A stretch of 64,000 nucleotides of DNA from Agapetus fuscipes (lineage: Eukaryota; Arthropoda; Insecta; Trichoptera; Glossosomatidae). Shown piece by piece: positions 46,352 through 57,396 of this stretch (the first letter of the stretch is position 1; every line of letters starts with the position of its first letter). The position numbers and the translations under genes are program-made. The stretch is from positions 4,836,001 through 4,900,000 of the forward strand of contig OX637363.1 of the NCBI GenBank assembly GCA_951799405.1. Reading direction: 5' to 3'. The notes beneath the pieces were generated by a model that saw only the letters and a program-made list of their open reading frames with translations, was not told the DNA's origin and did not search any database.

Positions 46352-46700
46352 CATTGCAAAGATATGTAACATTTTGATTCATATTATAAGCATTTTCACA
46401 AGCAGACACGTATAAGTTTGCGCTTAAACATGCCGCATGTGGACCTACAATATAAAAACCCAAATCTTAAATAAATATACACCCTGCAACTCGTGCCAAC
46501 CTTCACTAAAACAGGGGTGACATTTGCCAAGTGAACCATTTTCTATAGCATGGTGGTCAGCCGCATACCAACATTTATAAAAAAACACATTACAGATCAA
46601 CCACCATTTCTTTCTGTCCTTACATATTTCTTTCATTTCATCCAGAGTCATAACCTTCTTGATACAAGCCCGCCTTTTATTATAGCTCTGGATATTCCTT
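46352..46700 (-). repeat. LINE 3'-end repeat joined to RT C-terminus
   Basis: The 46352-46573 repeat is followed (upstream on the minus strand) by a frame reading MTLDEMKEICKDRKKWWLIC. This is one of four loci showing the RT end and the repeat together, here with a shortened spacer. Confidence 0.8.
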
Positions 46701-46839
46701 TTTGTGAAAATAATTTAAGTAAGTTAAAACTGGGCTACAATCTACTTAATGTCGGTGTCAGAGAAACTTTCTTCAGATTGGTCACCTGACAAGACACAAG
46801 GAAGTCAGGAGGAAAATAGAAGATGAAGTAATAAAGTTT

Positions 46840-47036
46840 AAGATTGGCAACCTATGAAAGAAATGAAAGGAAACGCACAAGAGGTTGCCCAAGAGGTTGC
46901 CCAAGAACTTCATACTTCAAGGATGTGAGGCAGCTCATGGATTTCTCCTCCTATTCGCATCTCAAGAGGATGGCAGCAGACAGAGACAGATGGCTGATAC
47001 AACAAGGCGCTGCCTTTAGAAGATGATGATGATGAA
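46840..47036 (+). pseudogene. LINE reverse-transcriptase C-terminal fragment
   Basis: Reads ...RTSYFKDVRQLMDFSSYSHL... and KRMAADRDRWLIQQGAAFRR, matching the minus-strand piece at 23787-24117. GAGGTTGCCCAA is duplicated in tandem at 46880-46905. Ends with (GAT)n. Confidence 0.7.
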
Positions 47037-47914
47037 GGAAATCGAGCAATGGAAAGACATTAGATTCGCTGGTCCGATGACTTCAACGGGACCAATAAAT
47101 TATAGCAGAATGTAAACAGTATAAGATTGCAATTGGAAAATTAATGCTGGAGAAAATAGAAGAGAAATTTTCATAAATGCAGATTAAACAAATAGAAAAC
47201 AGGAAAATTATGATATTTAGAGGAAAGAAATATTTTAAATAGGCATAAATATTAAAAGCAAAGCCCTGCCATCTATGGATTTCTATTCAAAGCTAATTGT
47301 ATACTTCGTTAATATTTTATTATTCAAGTGGACATACAAATATTTTCTTCATTACATAGATTAGTAAAGTTTTAAAATTAACGAACCCACCAGAATTCCA
47401 TAGATAACAAAATTGAGACCTAATACAGCCGACTTGCTCGGGAAAATGCCAACTTATATTTTGTTATAGGTTTCTAAGGACCTCAGCCGTATGGGTATGT
47501 GACATTATTAGTAATATTTTTTCAAAAAACCATGCAGAGAAATGCAATTCCTCAACCTATTTTTAACTGACCAAAAACATGTACTAACACATTAAACTTG
47601 TTTTTATTTTTATTGTAATGAATTATTACTTATTATTTACAATAATAATAACTGCCCATTTATTCTCACTTACCTACACATTCTCATTATTTGAGATATT
47701 ATGTTCATTAGTTAAAATGTGGGTAGCAACATTAATAAAAAAGGATCCTACCTGTCAATATTTTTTTAATAATACATCCATGATTTTGCAAAAATAAAGT
47801 AGCAGCATGAAATAAGCATCCAAAATGAGGTCTGCCCATCATACATAAACAAAAAAGTTGTGACATCAAATGCTCGGGTGGAGATTGGGAAAAAACGGAG
47901 TGACAGGGTGAGGA
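47037..47914. other. mostly unassigned; SINE C-like fragment at 47517-47660
   Basis: 47540-47590 (AATGCAATTCCTCAACCTAT, CTGACCAAAAACATG) resembles the 3' body of SINE C. The rest shows no feature. Confidence 0.4.
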
Positions 47915-48605
47915 ATGATTTTGTAAGAAAAGAATGTGGTGCAAAAGAAAGTGTGAAAGTGAAGATTAAAAGAAGTTTGTTAAGATGGTTTGAGCATATG
48001 GAGAGAATGAATGAGGAAAGACTGACGAAGAAAGTATATGTTGGTAGAATAGATGGATGTCGTGGTAGAGGAAGACCGAGAAAGGTATGGATGGACCAAA
48101 TATCCGAAATTGCGAATGAATGGAATATCCAGAGTCATAATAAAAGAAGAGCTTGTATGAAGAAGGTTATGACTCTGGAGGAAATGAAAGAAGTATGCAA
48201 GGATAGAAAGAAATGGCGGTTGATCTGTGATGTTGGCGGCTAGGGTTTGTTAAAGTGAAATTGGTTTTATGATTTAGTTTTTTATGTCTATGTATATATT
48301 GTAATTTTTATTCTTTGATTTAAAAAAATGTAATTTGTCATGTATGTTCCTTGACTTATAGGTTGTTATGCGGCTGACCACCCATAATATAAAAATTGGT
48401 TCACTTTGCCAATGTCACCCCTGTTTCAGGGAAGGACGGCAAGAGTTGCAAGGCTTATGTTCATTTGAGATTGGGTTTTTATATTGTAGGTCCACATGCG
48501 GCATGTGTTAGCGCGAAATTATACATGTCTGCTTGTGGGAATGCATTTAGTATGAATCTTAAGTGATATATATCTTTGCAGCTTAGATTAGATTAGATTA
48601 GATTA
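47915..48605 (+). pseudogene. LINE: RT C-terminus contiguous with the 3'-end repeat (best copy)
   Basis: The frame to 48243 encodes LLRWFEHMERMNEERLTKKV, YVGRIDGCRGRGRPRKVWMD, QISEIANEWNIQSHNKRRAC and MKKVMTLEEMKEVCKDRKKW, ending RLICDVGG. It is followed after ~107 bp by TTCCTTGACTTATAGGTTGT and the full repeat to (GATTA)4. RTE-like by its C-terminal words. The upstream RT and endonuclease are missing. Confidence 0.88.
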
Positions 48606-48639
48606 GGAGACTATAATAATAATAAATTCAAGAATTATA

Positions 48640-49530
48640 TGGCGCCTTTTCATAACTCTTGGTCATCCCAAAGTCGCATGCTCATATATGAGTTGTATAA
48701 ATGCAAACGCCGTCAACTCCTTACGCGATGTTTTTGAGAAAAATAAACTTGTGTTTTGAACGCAATTTGGAACCAGTTGGAGATGACGGCGTTTGCACGA
48801 AATCATACTTTTTCAATTAAAATTACGAAGGATTAAGTGAGGTTTTCATCACATTGCACACAGCAAATGATTTGTTACACTACGCAGAATCAAATTCAAT
48901 AATTATCTCAAAAATCATAAAATTTGGAGATGACGGCGTTTGCAGTTATACAACTCATATATGAGCGTGCCAACAGGTGGGTCTTTAGTCCGCTTCTGAA
49001 TGAGCTCTCTGGCTCCATATTACGACGTTTATCTGGTAGTCGTTCCATACGGTTGAAGCAGCCACCTTGAAGGTTCGATCTTCAAAGACTGTCTTGATAT
49101 TTCTCCTTGGAAACTCTATTTGGCTGAGGCATGATGAGGCTGATGGAAGTGTTGAGTTCCTGTTGCTTGTTGTTGCCGGTGCTATCAGGTCTATGAGATA
49201 TTTTGGTGCAGTCCCACGCAGAGTCTTGAACACCAGCAAGCCTATTTTGAAATGGATTCGTTCCTTCACCTTCAGCCAGTGAAGAGACTTCAGGTGCGGC
49301 GTTATGTGGCAGAACTTTGAAGGACCATGTATCAACCTTGCCGCTGCGTTCAGAACTGACTGAAGTCTCTTTAGCTGAATCTGGCTGTCTGGCATATATT
49401 GCATTGCAATAGTCGAGTCTTGACATTACGAAGGCGTTCACTGCGGTCTTTAGGGTCTTGGTTGTCAAGTTTCTTCTGATTGCCCTAATTTGTCGAAGAG
49501 CGAAGAAATCCGACTTGGCTGACTAACCTT
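48640..49530 (-). pseudogene. CR1/L2-like LINE 3' part, split by a MITE
   Basis: Minus-strand frames give TTKTLKTAVNAFVMSRLDYC, then after a frameshift LNAAARLIHGPSKFCHITPH, LKSLHWLKVKERIHFKIGLL and VFEDRTFKVAASTVWNDYQI. These are RT C-terminal words of CR1/L2 LINEs. The 3' end GGTCATCCCAAAG...CTCATAT lies beyond the MITE at 48680-48967. Confidence 0.8.
48680..48967. mobile_element. MITE, 288 bp, inserted in a palindromic CATATATG-type site
   Basis: The inverted termini are GAGTTGTATAAATGCAAACG (left) and CGTTTGCAGTTATACAACTC (right), followed by CCGTCA.CTCC. ATATAT is present on both sides. Confidence 0.75.
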
Positions 49531-50075
49531 ATATTTTGTTATTGGTTGGAAATTATTGATAACCGTGTCACATTTGCTTGCCGAGAACCATCAGTCTCTC
49601 AAGCACAGAGGAGTGGTTGAAATACTCAGTCTCTTCGATCAGTATACTTCAGTATACTTACTTAGTACTATAACGGTGCTTGTTCTGATGAAATATCCTC
49701 ACTTGTACCTCCTCCTTTTCTTATAACAAGCAACTCGAAGAACGACTCTTACTCATCTCTTTGCAGTCAACGTCAAAATTATGAGAACTTTATGGTATTA
49801 AGGTGTTTTTACCATCCAATCCTTTGCCAACCTACATGTTTTTCAGCTTACCGATATCTGTGTCCCCGACCTAATTTAGACAATTGTCTCAAAACAAGGC
49901 AACACAACACATACTACAAGAATCAGGGCATCAACCACCACCTCACCAACACCCACACCTCTGCGGCACTCCAATAAGTGTCAAGACCAGAAGATCCTCT
50001 AAAATTGAGGAGGTGTCCCGCATGAAATTCCTTAAAAAACTATTTAGGAACATTTAATAAAACAAATAATATTAG
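49531..50075. other. unassigned sequence
   Basis: No supported feature. AAATTCCTTAAAAAACTATT near 50020 could be the end of an old LINE frame. Confidence 0.35.
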
Positions 50076-50484
50076 GATGATTTATTTGGTGAGCGCTGTT
50101 TTTGTGTGTATCAGACCTCAAGAGCCCTCTGCGAACTTGGTCGTCGCTGTAGAAAGCGCCAATTCTCAAGCAAGACCCAGTTGTTGTAAGGTTGGATGGA
50201 CCTTTCAGTGACCGGTCTTTGGTAAAGGTTTATGAATTTTTCAACTCAGCGAAGAGCACATTCGAAATATAAATTGTATATTTTTGTGCTCCGCCGGGAT
50301 CCGAATCCACAACCTTCCATTTACGAGTCCGAAGTGCTGCCACTGGACTACGGACCGGTCCAAGATGCCAACGACACGCGGTGTACCTGAGCGGTAATCC
50401 ATCCAAGTACTATCCGCGCCCAATGTTGCTTAACTTCGGTGATCTATGGAAACTGGTGCTTTCAACATGGTAACGTCGTTGACG
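50076..50484 (-). repeat. SINE B with 5S rRNA-derived head, most complete copy
   Basis: 5S-like 50482-50366, then ACCGGTCCGTAGTCCAGTGG, CAGCACTTCGGACTCGTAAA and GGATTCGGATCCCGGCGGAG (tRNA-type), then the body (CTTGCTTGAGAATTGGCG) and the tail AATCATCCTAATATTATTTG. Confidence 0.9.
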
Positions 50485-51006
50485 AAAATTTGTGCTGGAA
50501 AACCATACAGAGTATGCAGGATGATGGTGGTGAGACTACAGAGACTACAAGGTGATAGCGACACTGAAAAAGATTTCAATCCAACAAACTTATAAGCATC
50601 ATAACATTTTTAAAAGAAATAAAAAATCTATTTTATTAAAACAATCATACAAATGCTATTGAAATAGCTTCGGAAAACCACAAAAAGTAATGTTTGCATT
50701 TTATGAAATAAAATTTTGACTTACATTTTTCTGGAACCACCTCGGGAACACTGTCAAAACAATACACAATATTTGTTAAACGATTTATAATGTTAAAGAT
50801 TGAATTTTTGTACATAATTTAAACATGAGCTCCCTGCTGCTGCTCCTGCTTTGGCTCACACATAACACTTTTTTAAAAACACATTAAAAAAATGAACTTA
50901 CGACCGAGTTTTCTATCTAATTCAAGACATTCTTTTGATGCACTGATTAGAGTTACAAAATTTCAACAATACTTTTTTGACAGCTGTTAGTGTACAATAA
51001 TTATTA
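50485..51006. other. unassigned sequence
   Basis: No feature recognised. Confidence 0.4.
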
Positions 51007-51009
51007 TTA

Positions 51010-51040
<31 letters not shown>

Positions 51041-51900
51041 GAATCCTGTGCGGGAGGCTCCCCAATTCTTGTGAGTCTTGGGGGTCTATGTCACCCTGGA
51101 AGGGTGCCGCAGAGGTGTTGCTTGAGTTCTTGGTTCTGTCGTGAGGCGCTGCAAGGAAGTGGTGATTGATGTTGGTTTTGAATAAAACCGGATTAAATTG
51201 GGAAGGGAACACAGATACTGGTAGACCATTCCATAAACGGGCAGTTTGGCAAAGGAATGAGTCATGAAAACGCCAAATTCTCATAGTTTTGAGATCGACT
51301 GCAAAGGGATGAATGAGAGTCGTACTACGAGTTTCCCTTTCTGAAAAGCGAGGGAGAGGGATTAATGAATGGAGCTCATTAGAACAAGCTCCGTGGTAAT
51401 ATCGATAAAAAAGACTGAGCATTCCAACTTTTCTTCTGTGCTGGAGCGGCTGCAGATCGGATGTCAGAGAAGGATCATTGATCAACCTCACTGCCCTCCT
51501 TTGCACAGAATCAAGTTGGTCACTCAACTTCTTGGACATACCACACCAGAGATGGCTGCCATACTCGATAATGGGGCGGATTTGGGATTTATACAGAGTT
51601 AATAACTGGGCTGAAGTAAAAAACCTACGGGCTCTGTATAATATGCCGAGTCGCCGGAAAGCGGAAGTTGTGCGAGACTCAATAGCATCATGGTATTTTA
51701 ACTCTGATGACAGAGAAACACCAAGAAGATTTAAGTGTTCATGGTTAGAGAGGGAGACATTGTCGAAAGTTGGGAGATAGTTGTTTGGAATCCTCTTTAA
51801 GGATATCAGACATGCTTGAGTCTTTTTGACGTTGAACTCTACAAGGTTGTCAGTGCCCCAACGGCTGACAGCCCTGAGATCTGTATTTATTATCATTGTT
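51007..51900 (-). pseudogene. 5'-truncated LINE (Jockey-type) with poly(A) tail
   Basis: An open frame from about 51900 to 51036 encodes the last ~285 residues of a reverse transcriptase ORF (FNVKKTQACLISLKRI, LYKSQIRPIIEYGSHLWCGM, DSVQRRAVRLINDPSLTSDL, RLWNGLPVSVFPSQFNP). The minus strand then ends in about 30 A (51038-51007). No internal stop, so the insertion is fairly young. A fragment of the same 3' end lies at 6015-6102. Confidence 0.85.
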
Positions 51901-52134
51901 AGAAAATTAAGTATTAAAAAATAGTAAATTGTGGATGATGGATTTATTTCATTTAATAATATTTTTACACACATCCTTTTCATAAAAGTTTACAAATTTG
52001 TAAAAAAATATTATTGCATATTTTTTAAATTATGATTCAGAAATTCGTAACAAAATTTGAATATAGTATGGCAAAATTATAAGTCTTCAATTTTATTTTC
52101 AATAAAATCTCTAAGTATGTACCTAAATCTCTAA

Positions 52135-52305
52135 GTATGGCACGATATTATAGATATCCCGCAGCTAGTCGCCGAGTCGTGACGACTGACGACGTGACGA
52201 CTCGAACAAAATGTACAGAAACTGTCAGGCGCAGCCTGTCGCCACGACAAGTCGTCGAACTGTCGCTGTCGCCTGTCGTCAAGTGTGCGCATAGCCTTAT
52301 GGACT
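52135..52305. repeat. GC-rich inverted-repeat MITE fragment
   Basis: ATATTATAGATATCCCGCAG and AGTCGTGACGACTGACGAC are found inverted inside 52829-53037, and TGTCGTCAAGTGTGCGCA matches its right end. Confidence 0.6.
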
Positions 52306-52555
52306 CTGAACAAATTCCAATTGTGACAACAAAATTGTGATGTCTCATTGCCAGGTGACTAGGGAAAAGGCAAACAAATATTGTTTATCAGTATTGCATT
52401 GAAGCAGAGTATGTGACACAACCGTCAGCCAGAGCTGTCAAACACAAGCACCACCTCGAAATCCTGTTTTCTTGCTTCCTCCATCTTGTTTTTGAAAACC
52501 TCTGTCCGAATTTATAACTCCTTCACCGGGTCAGGTTTCAATCCGATATCGGTTC

Positions 52556-52732
52556 AGGGCTGGAAATCTCATCACCACGGTAATTCTTATCTACCGAGTA
52601 TCGGTAATAAGTGTATGAAGATTAATCAGCAAGTCACTTGCGGCCATCTTGGATTGACAGGTCTTCATACAAACATTACCGATATTCAGTAAGTGAGAAT
52701 TACCGTGGTGATGAGACTTCCAGCCTAGATCC
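52556..52732. mobile_element. MITE D copy 7
   Basis: AGGGCTGGAAATCTCATCAC...CACTTGCGGCCATCTTGG...GATGAGACTTCCAGCCT, a full palindrome. Confidence 0.85.
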
Positions 52733-52828
52733 GGTCGTGAAATGTGTGCTGGACAGAATAAACCAAATTGTGTGAAAGCTAATATTGTGACTTCCAATCC
52801 AGAATTGGACCACATTGTGTGGAAAGGG

Positions 52829-53037
52829 ACTAAGGCTAGGCGCACACTTGGCTGCGGCTGACAGTTTTCATACAGACTCAGACGCCAAGCTCCGCACACT
52901 TGGCGTCTGAGTCGTCGCGACTTGGCTACTAGCTGGGGGATATCTATAATATCATGCCCGCTCGCTAATTGTTGCCACGACAGTCGCGCCACTCACTAGT
53001 CGCGGCGACTGTCGTCAAGTGTGCGGAGGCTCTTAGT
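52829..53037. mobile_element. MITE with GCACACTTG-type inverted ends
   Basis: Starts CTAAGGCTAGGCGCACACTT and ends AAGTGTGCGGAGGCTCTTAG, imperfect inverted repeats of about 20 bp. The interior is unusually GC-rich for the window (CGTCGCGACTTGG). Confidence 0.7.
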
Positions 53038-53499
53038 GAGGAACCATGTGATAAATTGAGCAATGAGTTTTGTGAGTCACATTTTAAACATCTTATTAAA
53101 ATACTTAAAAAAATTATTCCACACAGTAAGCAGGTACATGAAATGTCATAATTTTTACTCTATTCCATACTTCATATTATTATTGTTGCATTATTTCTTA
53201 TGTCAAAATATATTTGTTCAAATTTTTTATTTATTTCAATTTCTTAATTCATTCAAATCGTAATCCTAAGTTGAAAGTGTAAATACAAATGTATTATTAA
53301 ACAATGTACTCGGAAGACTTTTTGCACAAATATTTAAAATTTTAAGCTCTCTCGGCAAGCAAACCTTATAAATGTGTTAGCTGTAGCTTAGAAATAACAA
53401 AATACTAGTTGGCTTCAACCCTAGAAGCCCGGCTGGATGATGTTACAACTTTTTTTGTCTTTTACATTATTAAACTTCATTACTTACATTATTAAAGTT
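53038..53499. other. unassigned AT-rich sequence
   Basis: No feature recognised. Confidence 0.4.
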
Positions 53500-53757
53500 C
53501 CTTGACTTATAGGTTGTTATGCGGCTGACCACCCATACTGTAAAAAATGGTTCACTTTGTCAATGTCACCCCTGTTTCAGGGAAGGACGGCAAGAGTTGC
53601 AAGGCTTATGTTCATTTGAGATTGGGTTTTTATATTGTAGGTCCACATGCGGCATGTGTTAGCGCGAAATTATACATATCTGCTTGTGGGAATGCATTTA
53701 ATATAAATCTTAAATGGTATATATCTTTGCAGCTTAGATTAGATTAGATTAGATTAG
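53500..53757 (+). repeat. LINE 3'-end repeat
   Basis: Complete from TTCCTTGACTTATAGGTTGT to (GATTA)4, with the frame from ATGGTTCACTTTGTC open to the tail. Confidence 0.9.
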
Positions 53758-54051
53758 AAACTGACCCGTTACCAACAAACTAAATAAGGAAATGAGAAAA
53801 CTTATAATATCTCTGGAAGACATCTTCAAGTTTCATCAGAAGTCTCTGTTTTGTGCAGCCTCGCACCATTGCATTGTCTGCTACTACCCAAAACTTTAGC
53901 GCCATGCGAAATATTGTCCGATCAAGACACACTAGTCCGACTCAACAATATGTAGCCTATAAAATGTAATACTAAAAGCGATGTGCTACAAATAAGTGTC
54001 ATGTGAAAGCCAAAATGGGAGATGCAGCAGGGAGCTTGTGCAGACATATTG

Positions 54052-54368
54052 TTACAAACTATGGACTTGGAGTATCTATGTTTATGTAACTGTACATGCA
54101 CACAAAGAACAGTCTGGTCCATGGTAGTATTAGTGCATGCGTGATTCGTATCACGCTGGTGGAACACTCTGGTATTAGACTATGTTTGAGAACAGTCGAG
54201 AACCGTCCGTATGAAAGAGTATAAATGTAAGCCAAAATCGTGTGCAGGCCAGAGTGTCAAGTAAAACAATGGGACAGGAAGTTTGAAAGCCAAAGCTAGA
54301 AATCAATTTTTGTAAATTGTGAACCAAATTGTGTAAAATAAATTCTGTTAGAGAGTGAAATCATAACA
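54052..54368 (+). repeat. putative solo LTR, 4 bp TSD
   Basis: Begins TGTTACAAACTATGGACTTG and ends GAGTGAAATCATAACA. ATAT occurs on both sides. TTCTGTTAGAGAG near the end matches 37485-37500. No coding part adjoins. Confidence 0.5.
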
Positions 54369-55574
54369 ATATATTTAAAACAATTAAATTCAAATGTGTT
54401 CCTGAAACATAAGTACTCTTTGGTGAGTTGATAATTACTTATATTACTTTTTTTGGTTTCTTAATATGTCTTGTATGTTTTTATTTAGAGACTGTATATT
54501 AAATAGTTTTGAATGTATTATCAGAAAGCACATTTTCTTGAAGCAAAAATTATTTTAGAACAATCGTTGAACCATAAAGTTTTCATGGTTCAACGATTTT
54601 GATCACTTTATTTGAAAATATCTCCAAGACCTTTATTTTGACGAAATCGCAAAATATATACCAATGTTGGCTTTTGGCAGAAAATATTAAGTTTTCCAAA
54701 AAAAAATCTAAAAAAATCGGGAGATATATTTTCTATGAATTTAACGTTTCAACCAAAAACAAAAGCATGCTTCCAAGACTTATTTTATTTTTAAAAGCTC
54801 CTCAAATACAAAACATAATATAAACACAAATTGCTTGAATAATAAAATGTCTTGTGGAAAAATTTAAATAACTTAAAAAACATCTGTAGTCATAGGCATA
54901 TTGGTACAAATTACAATTTGGCAATAAAATGTTTATTATAGAACATTCAGAGGAAGCACTGCAATGCCATTGTTTTGATGAGTTTTTATTATTTTTATGT
55001 ATAATTAATTTATGATGGCCAGGCAAAAAATTCGTGGAATAGATTACACTAGAAAAATGCACAAATTAAAAAAAACTAGCAACAAAAATGTATGAAAACT
55101 TTGTGTAGCTACATCTATGAATAAGTAGCGTATTCTTTTAGGAAATATCAAAATGTTTTTTAAAAACATTCACAGATGGCAGTACTATAATTTAAAAAAA
55201 TATTTTATACAATATCGAAAAAAATGTATTGGAAGCAATGCCATTAAAATAATTTGATATTGGATATTTTTCACACAACAAGCAGAGATTATATTACACT
55301 GGGTGGGCCCTTATTTGACATTTTCGTCAGTATTTCGAGAATGCCCTACCTTATTTTGAGCCAACGTTTTCTTCTTCTTCTACTATATAACTTTCAAACA
55401 TAATATAGATCTTGAGATGAAGATATTATTAGTATTATTTTACCGACCTGTATTTATACATTCATAATTTTATGTTTTATTTTGTGTATACCTGCTGACT
55501 TTTTGTATAGATTTATTTTTAAGGTTTTGTTGTATTTGTATACCTAAGTACAACAATGTTATTTATTATCTGTA
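54369..55574. other. unassigned AT-rich sequence
   Basis: It holds a 14 bp perfect hairpin, AATCGTTGAACCAT/ATGGTTCAACGATT, near 54562-54598. No gene or known repeat. Confidence 0.4.
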
Positions 55575-55945
55575 TTCCTAGACTAATAGGTTGGTATGTG
55601 GCTGACCACCCATGCTGTAGAAAATGGTTCACTTTGCCAATGCCACCCCTGTTTCAGGGAAGGTCGGCAAGAGTTGCAGGGTCCGTATTATTTGTATTCC
55701 TAGACTTATAGGTTGGTATGTGGCTGACCACCCATGCTGTAGAAAATGGTTCACTTTGCCAATGTCACCCCTGTTTCAGGGAAGGTCGGCAAGAGTTGCA
55801 GAGTCCATTTGAGATTTTATTTTTATGTTGTAGGTTCACATGGGGCATGTGCAAGCGCGCACTTGTACGTGTCTGCTTGTGAGAATGAATATAATGTGAA
55901 TCTCGAATTTAACATATCTTTGCAACTTAGATTACATTAGATTGC
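55575..55945 (+). repeat. two LINE 3'-end repeats in tandem, the first truncated
   Basis: 55575-55682 and 55686-55790 both read TATTCCTAGACT.ATAGGTTGG...AGAGTTGCAG with only small differences, so a ~110 bp segment was duplicated. The second copy runs on to AACTTAGATTACATTAG. Confidence 0.85.
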
Positions 55946-56009
55946 CTACCTCTCAGGCGCCTGTGCCTGTATGGGATGCACGCCCATAACACTAACTGTA
56001 TAATTATGA

Positions 56010-56290
56010 TTATTATTTTCTCTGGAGAACCAAGTAATCATATGGATTGTTTTATTTTAACCTTGCTGTGACATTGTACCCGTATTCCTTCACTAGCGCC
56101 CTCTTACCTTTACCCAATGGCGCGCATTCCCCCCTCTAGGTTTTCTTCTACCTACCTCAATGGGAAAAACCTGCGTCTTGCAGAGTTTTCCAACTTCCCC
56201 CATAGAGATCAAAAGGTACAGTACCTATGGTGTGAGATGAGAGACCTTGTCTCTAGAATTATCCATGATAGACTCACTCACATCGTAGCT
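56010..56290. repeat. dispersed repeat shared with 22655-22795 and 8890-8960
   Basis: The left part has CACTAGCGCCCTCTTACCTT; the right part has GATGAGAGACCTTGTCTCTA and CATGATAGACTCACTCACAT. The two other loci each hold one half. Confidence 0.5.
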
Positions 56291-56806
56291 TATCTAATCT
56301 AAGTTGCAAAGATATCGACGGTTAATAGGCAATAGGGCATTTAAGCGACATAAACTAAATTGTTCAGGAGAGTAGTTTAAAGTTTGAGATTGCAGAAAAA
56401 TTATATTTCGATAACGCAGTTGTTTGCTTGGGCATAAACAAAACACAAATAATAATCATCGTAGAGCTATGAGAGTTAGCGCATTAGAAAGAGCGGAATA
56501 TTTCAAGTAGGATAGCATTCATAACTCATTTTTGACCAAAATGTCGCATATGCCCTACTGCCTTTTACACGTCGAAATGTAACATTGAGCATTCACATTA
56601 TATTATGCATTTTCACAAGCGGACATGTATAAGTTCGCGCTTATACATGCCACATGTGAACCTACAACATAAAAACACAAATCTCAAATGAACATACACC
56701 CTGCAACTCTTGGCAACCTTCCCTGAAACAGGGGTGACATTGGCAAAGTGAACCATTTTCTACAGCATGGTGGTCAGCCATATACCAACCTATAAGTCAA
56801 GGAACT
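56291..56806 (-). repeat. LINE 3'-end repeat, split by a MITE at 56319-56570
   Basis: CTAATCTAAGTTGCAAAGATA (left), then from 56571 AATGTAACATTGAGCATTCA through to AACCTATAAGTCAAGGAAC. Confidence 0.85.
56319..56570. mobile_element. MITE with ~26 bp imperfect inverted ends
   Basis: Left TCGACGGTTAATAGGCAATA-GGGCAT, right the complement of TCGACGTGTAAAAGGCAGTA-GGGCAT. AT is repeated at the junctions. Confidence 0.7.
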
Positions 56807-56820
56807 TTTGTTAATATAAA

Positions 56821-57074
56821 TCTAAATCTAAGTTGCAAAGATATGTGGGTATCATTTAAGATTCATATTAAATGCATTCCCACAAGCAGACACGCATAAT
56901 TTCGCGCTCACACATGCCGCATGTGGACCTACAATATAAAAAACACCAATCTCAAATAAACATAAGCCCTGCAACTCTTGCCGACCTTCCCTGAAACAAG
57001 GGTGACATTAGCAAAGTGAACCATTTTTTACAGTATGGGTGGTCAGCCTCATACCAACCTATAAGTCAAGGAAT
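56821..57074 (-). repeat. LINE 3'-end repeat
   Basis: AAATCTAAGTTGCAAAGATA to CAACCTATAAGTCAAGGAAT, complete. Same orientation as the previous copy. Confidence 0.88.
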
Positions 57075-57396
57075 TAATAATTACAGCATATTACATAAAA
57101 AATATACTCATCACAAATTTTCATTTGCAACTGATTCCTCGTCAGGCAAACGCCACACTTGTATTCCCTCTGCAATTATACTCAACAAGCAATAACAAAA
57201 AAATATTTGTTTGCATTTTCCCCAGCATCCCGGCCGTGTGACGTCACAATTTCGTTATGCGAGAGCCTCATAGCCGCGGTGATGGGCGATCGTGACTCAA
57301 AAAGAAGAAGAAAACGCCCTCGTTTACTTTTCAGCGGTGGTAGGTAGGTGAGTGATAAAATGATATAGCTTGAGTAGTATTATTATTACTATATGG
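57075..57396. other. unassigned sequence
   Basis: A short GC-richer stretch (57225-57345) includes GTGACGTCAC. No gene seen. Confidence 0.35.

Noticed and set aside
50361..50482. 5S rRNA gene
   Set aside because: The 5S-like segment is diverged, always joined to SINE B, and present at four scattered sites; not a functional 5S array.
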